Source: Miltoncostaea oceani
GTDB taxonomy: Bacteria; Actinomycetota; Thermoleophilia; Miltoncostaeales; Miltoncostaeaceae
Length of the DNA stretch: 64,000 nt
NCBI RefSeq assembly: GCF_018141545.1
Contig: NZ_CP064356.1
Span: forward strand, 372,001-436,000
Reading direction: 5' to 3'
In this document: positions 60,399-64,000 of the stretch, piece after piece
Layout: every line of letters starts with the position of its first letter
Numbering within the stretch: position 1 is the first letter of the stretch
The notes under the pieces: generated by a model
Database searches by the model: none
The model's input: only the letters and a program-made list of their open reading frames with translations
What the model was told of the DNA's origin: nothing
Made by a program: the position numbers and the translations under genes

Positions 60399-61212
60399 GA
60401 TCCGCTACGCCGGCCCCGTCGGCGAGAGCGTCAACGAGATCCGGCTGCTGCCCTCCGGCAACGGCCGGCAGGCCGTCGAGTGGGCGACGGTGCGCACCGA
60501 GCCGCCCGCCGAGCTGCTCCCCCACGTCGACGCCTACGGCAACGAGGTGCGCTGGTTCCAGCTCACCGAGCCGCACGACGTGCTCCTCGTTGAGTCGGAG
60601 GCCGTCGTCGTGACCCGGCCCGCGCCGCCGCGGGCGTTCGACTCGGCGTCCGGCTTCGACGACACGACCGGCGACGACTACGGGCAGCTCTACGCCGAGT
60701 TCCTGTCGGGGTCGCCGTTCATCCGGTGGGTCGAACCCGTCGCGAGCTTCGCCGACGCCCTCGAGCTCGACGAGTCGTTCGGGGTGCTCGCGTGGGCCCG
60801 CGCCCTCGAGGCGGGCGTCAACCGCGCGATCACGTACACGCAGGGCGCGACGCGGGTGGACACGCCGATCGAGGAGGTCGTCCGGGCCGGCCGGGGCGTC
60901 TGCCAGGACATGGCGCACGTGATGATCGCGTGCGCCCGCCGCCGCGGCATCGCGGCCCGCTACATCTCGGGGTGGCTCAACCTGCCGAACCACTCGGGGC
61001 CGGGCGAGAGCCACGCGTGGGCGGAGCTCGCGATCCCCGGCCTCGGCTGGGTCGAGTTCGACCCCACCCACCCGGAGCCGTCGAGCGAGCACTACGTCCG
61101 CCTCGCGGTCGGGCGCGACTACGCCGACGTCCCGCCGCTGCGGGGCAGCTACCTCGGTCCCCCGACGGAGGGGATGACGGTCACCGTCGAGGTGCGGGAG
61201 CTGCCGGGCTGA
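60367..61212 (+). CDS. Transglutaminase-like cysteine protease family protein
   Basis: 281 residues. The N-terminal beta domain (LHAKHRTEIRYAGPVGESVNEIRL) precedes a transglutaminase core with the catalytic triad C179 (RGVCQDMAH), H216 (ESHAWAEL) and D232 (FDPTHP). Proteins of this pattern probably cleave or cross-link peptides made by the ATP-grasp partner. The start lies inside the alpha-E gene. A hairpin terminator closes the cluster. Confidence 0.9.
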   Translation: MPRLHAKHRTEIRYAGPVGESVNEIRLLPSGNGRQAVEWATVRTEPPAELLPHVDAYGNEVRWFQLTEPHDVLLVESEAVVVTRPAPPRAFDSASGFDDTTGDDYGQLYAEFLSGSPFIRWVEPVASFADALELDESFGVLAWARALEAGVNRAITYTQGATRVDTPIEEVVRAGRGVCQDMAHVMIACARRRGIAARYISGWLNLPNHSGPGESHAWAELAIPGLGWVEFDPTHPEPSSEHYVRLAVGRDYADVPPLRGSYLGPPTEGMTVTVEVRELPG

Positions 61213-61220
61213 TCCCCGGC

Positions 61221-61259
61221 GGGGCCGCCGCCGCCCCGTCGATCCGCGGCGGCGGCCCC
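61221..61259. terminator. Hairpin terminator of the ATP-grasp cluster
   Basis: GGGGCCGCCGCCG and its exact complement (13-bp arms) enclose a 13-base loop, nine bases after the transglutaminase stop. Confidence 0.7.
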
Positions 61260-61832
61260 TCTCGCTCCCTGGTCCGGTGGGACCGGTCCGGGGCCCGCGT
61301 GACGCGGGCCCGGCCGGCCCGTGGTGTGACGGGTGCGGGCGGACCCCCACGGCGTCACGCGCCGGGGTGACCGCCCTCGATCGCCGCATCCAGAGGCGTC
61401 ACCTCCCCACGGCCGGTCCGCCCGTGCCGACGGACGTGTGGCCGCATCCGACGTGTCGCGCCGTCGCCGCCGGGCGCGCCGGGGAGCCCACGCGCCCCCG
61501 GGGCCGGCCCGCGTCGACGGGATCCGATGCGTGGGACCGCCGCCCACCCCACGTCGCACGGGGCGTCCGTCCTCCGCTCCGCTGAGCGGTGCCTCCCGGG
61601 CGCGGTCGTACGCGGCCGTCTGCCGGGACGTCGGTGTCGGAGCTCACCTGCGAGTGGTGACGCATGCGATCCACGAATCGGTGCGACGCTGCAGGACGGG
61701 ATCGGTGCCCGTGTCCGGCGAGCGGACCCATCGGGCGCTCATCCCTGCACCGAGGATCCCACCGGGTCGACCACGCGTCAAGGACCCCGCGGCACGCCCC
61801 CACCGACCCCCCCGGGAGGGGGCCGCCTCAGA
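61260..61832. other. Stretch of about 570 bases without a convincing gene
   Basis: It holds a GGGCCCGCG-TGA-CGCGGGCCC palindrome near 61290 and several weak open frames with no domain. On the reverse strand near 61377-61420 the words TPLDAAIEGGH resemble the end of an ankyrin repeat and may be a gene remnant. Codon-position bias is poor compared with the flanking genes. Confidence 0.5.
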
Positions 61833-62417
61833 TCAGTGGGACTCGATCACCTTGTCGACGATGCCGTAGTCGCGGGCGACGTCGGCGTTCATGAAGTAGT
61901 CGCGCTCGGTGTCGGTGCGGACCTTCTCGATCGGCTGGCCCGTGTGCTTCGCGATGATCTCGTCGAGCCGCTTGCGCATGGCGAGGGCCTCGCGCGCGTG
62001 GATCTCGATGTCGCTCGACTGACCGCTGAAGCCGCCGGAGAGCTGGTGGATCATGATCTTCGCGTTCGGCAGCGCCATCCGCTTGCCGGGGGCGCCGGCC
62101 GCCAGCAGCAGCGCGCCCATGCTCATCGCGATGCCCATGCAGATGGTCGACACGTCGGGCTTGATGAACTGCATCGTGTCGTAGATCGCCATGCCCGCGT
62201 ACACCGACCCGCCCGGCGAGTTGATGTAGATCGAGACGTCCTTGTCGGGGTCCTCGCTCTCCAGGTGGAGCAGCTGGGCCACGATCAGGTTCGCGATCTG
62301 GTCGTCCACGGGGGTGCCGAGGAAGATGATCCGCTCGTTGAGCAGGCGGGAGTAGATGTCGAAGGAACGCTCGCCGCGCGAGGTCTGTTCGACGACCATC
62401 GGTATCAGTGGGCTCAT
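61833..62417 (-). CDS. clpP: ATP-dependent Clp protease proteolytic subunit
   Basis: 194-residue serine protease subunit that forms the ClpP barrel. The triad is S99 ([11 protein letters not shown]), H124 ([12 protein letters not shown]) and D173 (DTERDYFM). [19 protein letters not shown] is the handle region. The N-terminal propeptide is short ([18 protein letters not shown]). A TAGTCT box six bases before the ATG indicates a leaderless transcript; that box overlaps the stop codon of the upstream gene. Only one clpP is visible and no clpX follows. Confidence 0.96.
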   Translation of the reverse strand: MSPLIPMVVEQTSRGERSFDIYSRLLNERIIFLGTPVDDQIANLIVAQLLHLESEDPDKDVSIYINSPGGSVYAGMAIYDTMQFIKPDVSTICMGIAMSMGALLLAAGAPGKRMALPNAKIMIHQLSGGFSGQSSDIEIHAREALAMRKRLDEIIAKHTGQPIEKVRTDTERDYFMNADVARDYGIVDKVIESH

Positions 62418-62423
62418 GCGGCC

Positions 62424-62429
62424 AGACTA
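62424..62429 (-). promoter_or_regulatory. Leaderless -10 box (TAGTCT) for clpP
   Basis: TAGTCT, six bases (GGCCGC), then ATG on the reverse strand. Its first three bases are the stop codon of the upstream SnoaL-like gene, so clpP can have its own transcript inside the run. Confidence 0.6.
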
Positions 62430-62738
62430 CGCCTCCAGCAGCGTGATGCGCCCCTGGTCGTCCATGTCGAGGCGGTGGGGGCGGTCGTCCACGCTCTCCG
62501 CCGCCCGGTCGATGATCCGCACGGTGAGCACCACCCGGTCCCCGTCGATGCGCGCCCCGCGGAACGAGGAGCGCCCCGGCGGGGTCACCGCGCGCACCCC
62601 GTCGGGCGAGCTCTCCGCGCCGGCGACGGTCACCCGCGCACCGGGGGCGAAGAGCGCGGCGAAGGCCTCGGGACCGGTGTTCAGCGCACCGACGTACGTC
62701 TTCCCGAACTGGCGGGCCTGGTCGTAGCTCGGCGTCAT
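62427..62738 (-). CDS. SnoaL/NTF2-like small protein
   Basis: 103 residues with the NTF2-like cone pattern: YDQARQFGKTYVGALNTGPEAFAALFAPGARVTVAGAESSPDGV, then SSFRGARIDGDRVVLTVRIIDR and HRLDMDDQGRITLLEA. No catalytic residues are certain. Many such proteins bind small molecules or act as isomerases. The ATG overlaps the stop of the upstream membrane protein (ATGA), so the two are coupled. It lies directly before clpP. Confidence 0.78.
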   Translation of the reverse strand: MTPSYDQARQFGKTYVGALNTGPEAFAALFAPGARVTVAGAESSPDGVRAVTPPGRSSFRGARIDGDRVVLTVRIIDRAAESVDDRPHRLDMDDQGRITLLEA

Positions 62739-63073
62739 GCGGCGCGGATGACGAAGACGACGTAGACGAGCAGCACCACGACCCCCAGTGTCAGTGCGGC
62801 GGCGGTGAGGGCCGACATCGGGGCCCGCTCGCCGCTGCGCAGCTCCCCGTCGGCGGTGGCGCCCGCCGCCCGCCGGGTGCGCCGGCGCTCCGCCACCACG
62901 ATGGCGGCGACCGCGAGCACGGTGGCGATCGACAGGCACGGCAGCGGGCCGAGGCCGCTCAGCGGCAGCAGCAGCAGCAGCAGGATCCAGACCGGGATGC
63001 CGACGGCGGCGGCCCGGCCGACGCGCCGGGTGAGGCGCTCGATCTGGTCGAAGTCGTCCAGCGGCGGGTCGAT
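62735..63073 (-). CDS. Three-helix small membrane protein with unclear start
   Basis: About 112 residues: a soluble head (DPPLDDFDQIERLTRRVGR), a helix pair rich in leucine from a CTG run (VWILLLLLLPLSGLG, IATVLAVAAIVV), a basic loop (ERRRTRRAAG), and a final helix (AAALTLGVVVLLVYVVFVI). No ATG, GTG or TTG precedes the first helix in frame; an internal GTG at 62920 would remove two helices. A strong AAGGAGG inside the end of the upstream gene is well placed for an ACG at 63085, or an ATC at 63073. The start is therefore uncertain. Confidence 0.55.
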   Translation of the reverse strand: MDPPLDDFDQIERLTRRVGRAAAVGIPVWILLLLLLPLSGLGPLPCLSIATVLAVAAIVVAERRRTRRAAGATADGELRSGERAPMSALTAAALTLGVVVLLVYVVFVIRAA

Positions 63074-63074
63074 G

Positions 63075-63674
63075 TCAGAAGGCGTAGCGCTCCTCCTTCC
63101 ACGGGTCGGCCTCGTTGTTGTAGCCGAGGCGCTCCCAGAAGCCGGGTTCGTCGTGGTCGAGGATCTCGAGGCCGCGCAGCCACTTCGCGCTCTTCCAGAA
63201 GTAGAGGCTCGGCACGAGCAGGCGCAGCGGCCCGCCGTGCTCGGGCTCCAGCGCCCGCCCGTCGAACCGGTAGGCCAGCATCACGTCGCCGGCGCGCAGG
63301 CGCTCCAGCGGCATGTTGGCGGTGTAGCCCTCCTCGGCGTGGGCGACGCAGTTGGTCGCACCGTCCTGCAGGCCGAGGCTCTCGAGCAGCGGCCAGAGGG
63401 CGACGCCCTCCCAGACCGTGTCGAGCTTCGTCCACGTCGTCACGCAGTGGATGTCGCAGGTGACGCGGGTGACGTCCTGGGCGAGCAGCTCGTCGTACGT
63501 CCAGCGCAGGGGGCGGTCGACGAGGCCCCAGATGCGCAGGTCCCAGTCCTCGGGGACGGAGCGGTACGGGATCGACCCGGCGTGCAGCACCGGGAAGTCG
63601 CGCACCAGGTGCTGGCCGGGAGCGAGGCGCGCGCGCTCGTCGTCGCTGATACCGCGGTTGCGAAGCAGTCCCAT
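63075..63674 (-). CDS. Molybdopterin-dependent oxidoreductase (sulfite-oxidase fold)
   Basis: 199 residues of the YedY/sulfite-oxidase type. The cysteine ligand of molybdenum is in TCDIHCVTTWTKLD near residue 97, and GYTANMPLERL and HGGPLRLLVPSLYFWKSAKWLRGLEIL are typical of the small soluble members. There is no twin-arginine signal, so this form is cytoplasmic, unlike periplasmic MsrP. GGAGGG precedes the ATG. The substrate is unknown. Confidence 0.88.
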   Translation of the reverse strand: MGLLRNRGISDDERARLAPGQHLVRDFPVLHAGSIPYRSVPEDWDLRIWGLVDRPLRWTYDELLAQDVTRVTCDIHCVTTWTKLDTVWEGVALWPLLESLGLQDGATNCVAHAEEGYTANMPLERLRAGDVMLAYRFDGRALEPEHGGPLRLLVPSLYFWKSAKWLRGLEILDHDEPGFWERLGYNNEADPWKEERYAF

Positions 63675-63725
63675 GGGCCCTCCGTCGTCGGCGCTCCCCC
63701 CCGCGGATAGTACGCTGGCCGCCAC

Positions 63726-64000
63726 GTGCGTTACCTGCTCGCCGCACTCGCCACCCTCGTTCTGCTGGCGGGGTGCTCCGACTCGTCGCCCGCCTGGCGA
63801 CCCCTCGCCTCGGCGCCGGAGGCGCGCACGGAGGTCGCCGGGGCCGCGCTCGCTCGGCGGGTCGCCGTCGTCGGCGGGCTCACCGCCACCGGGCAGGCGT
63901 CGGCGCGCGTCGACCTCTACGACCCGCGGCGGGCGCGCTGGATCCGGCTGCCCGACCTGCCCGAGGCGCGCCACCACGCGATGGCCGCCACCCGCGGCGG
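63726..64000 (+). CDS. Kelch-motif lipoprotein (cut by window edge)
   Basis: The first 91 codons read MRYLLAALATLVLLAGCSDSS, a lipoprotein signal with lipobox LAGC. VAVVGGLTATGQASARVDLYDPRRARWIRLPDLPEARHHAMA follows in order, the Gly-Gly, Tyr and Trp spacing of a Kelch blade. The rest of the propeller lies outside the window. A TACGCT box upstream suggests its own promoter, divergent from the molybdopterin enzyme gene. Surface-anchored; the ligand is unknown. Confidence 0.8.
   Translation, partial: MRYLLAALATLVLLAGCSDSSPAWRPLASAPEARTEVAGAALARRVAVVGGLTATGQASARVDLYDPRRARWIRLPDLPEARHHAMAATRG

Noticed and set aside
61333-61869. 178-residue open frame downstream of the transglutaminase gene
   Set aside because: Composition is Arg/Pro-rich without domain, it lacks a ribosome site, and it overlaps the end of clpP.

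Overview
The window is a 64 kb piece of a very GC-rich bacterial chromosome with tightly packed genes, frequent GTG and TTG starts, GTGA/ATGA overlaps between neighbours and many TANNNT boxes placed 6-7 nt before a start codon (leaderless transcription). Together with the gene families seen (DUF6325, DUF7144, amphi-Trp, SHOCT and LAL regulators) this points to an actinobacterium. A deep, non-Streptomyces lineage such as Thermoleophilia is possible, but that is inference. No phage, plasmid, insertion sequence, CRISPR array or rRNA is visible. One tRNA (Phe, anticodon GAA) is present.

Layout. 0-7 kb: nhaA (cut by the window edge), a MASE1-PAS-GAF-SpoIIE phosphatase, a MarR regulator divergent from a siroheme nitrite/sulfite reductase, and a coupled zinc-ribbon protein and rhodanese. 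7-15.4 kb: methyltransferases, a cupredoxin, a K+ channel, a drug exporter preceded by a nine-codon upstream ORF, and a head-to-head NarL-type two-component pair. 15.5-35.3 kb: a block of small membrane and DUF proteins (DUF1269, DUF6325, DUF7144, SHOCT, CMD, CYTH, HD, AI-2E exporter, flippase-like protein, holin-fused phosphodiesterase, amphi-Trp) with two large LuxR/LAL ATPase regulators. Ten copies of one 21-bp element lie in this block and just before it (10.9-32.7 kb). Each sits upstream of a gene and points at it, so the block looks like a single stress-type regulon.

35.3-43.5 kb: a minus-strand amino-acid/dipeptide run (VOC protein, threonine ammonia-lyase, APC permease, PepD dipeptidase, a small exported helical protein, Dcu carrier, ThrE exporter). 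43.6-52.3 kb: a broken DUF4241-like gene, tRNA-Phe, an EamA exporter, an OmpR-type two-component system, TrpB2, an Nfu-N protein, a CxxCxGxG mini-protein, pyrE and rsgA.

52.3-53.5 kb holds the most unusual gene: a 368-residue protein with ten copies of TGWEALEKW(V/I)G separated by Gly/Ser/Ala/Pro linkers and ending in a cationic amphipathic segment. It has a clean sigma-70-like promoter followed by a perfect palindrome. 53.6-64 kb: Nudix and ASCH proteins, CIRCE-groES-groEL, an MFS exporter, an ATP-grasp/alpha-E/transglutaminase cluster, clpP, small proteins, a molybdopterin oxidoreductase and the start of a Kelch lipoprotein.

Two genes carry apparent single-base deletions (DUF2252 twice, the DUF4241-like gene once). 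They may be real pseudogenes or indel errors in GC-rich sequence.
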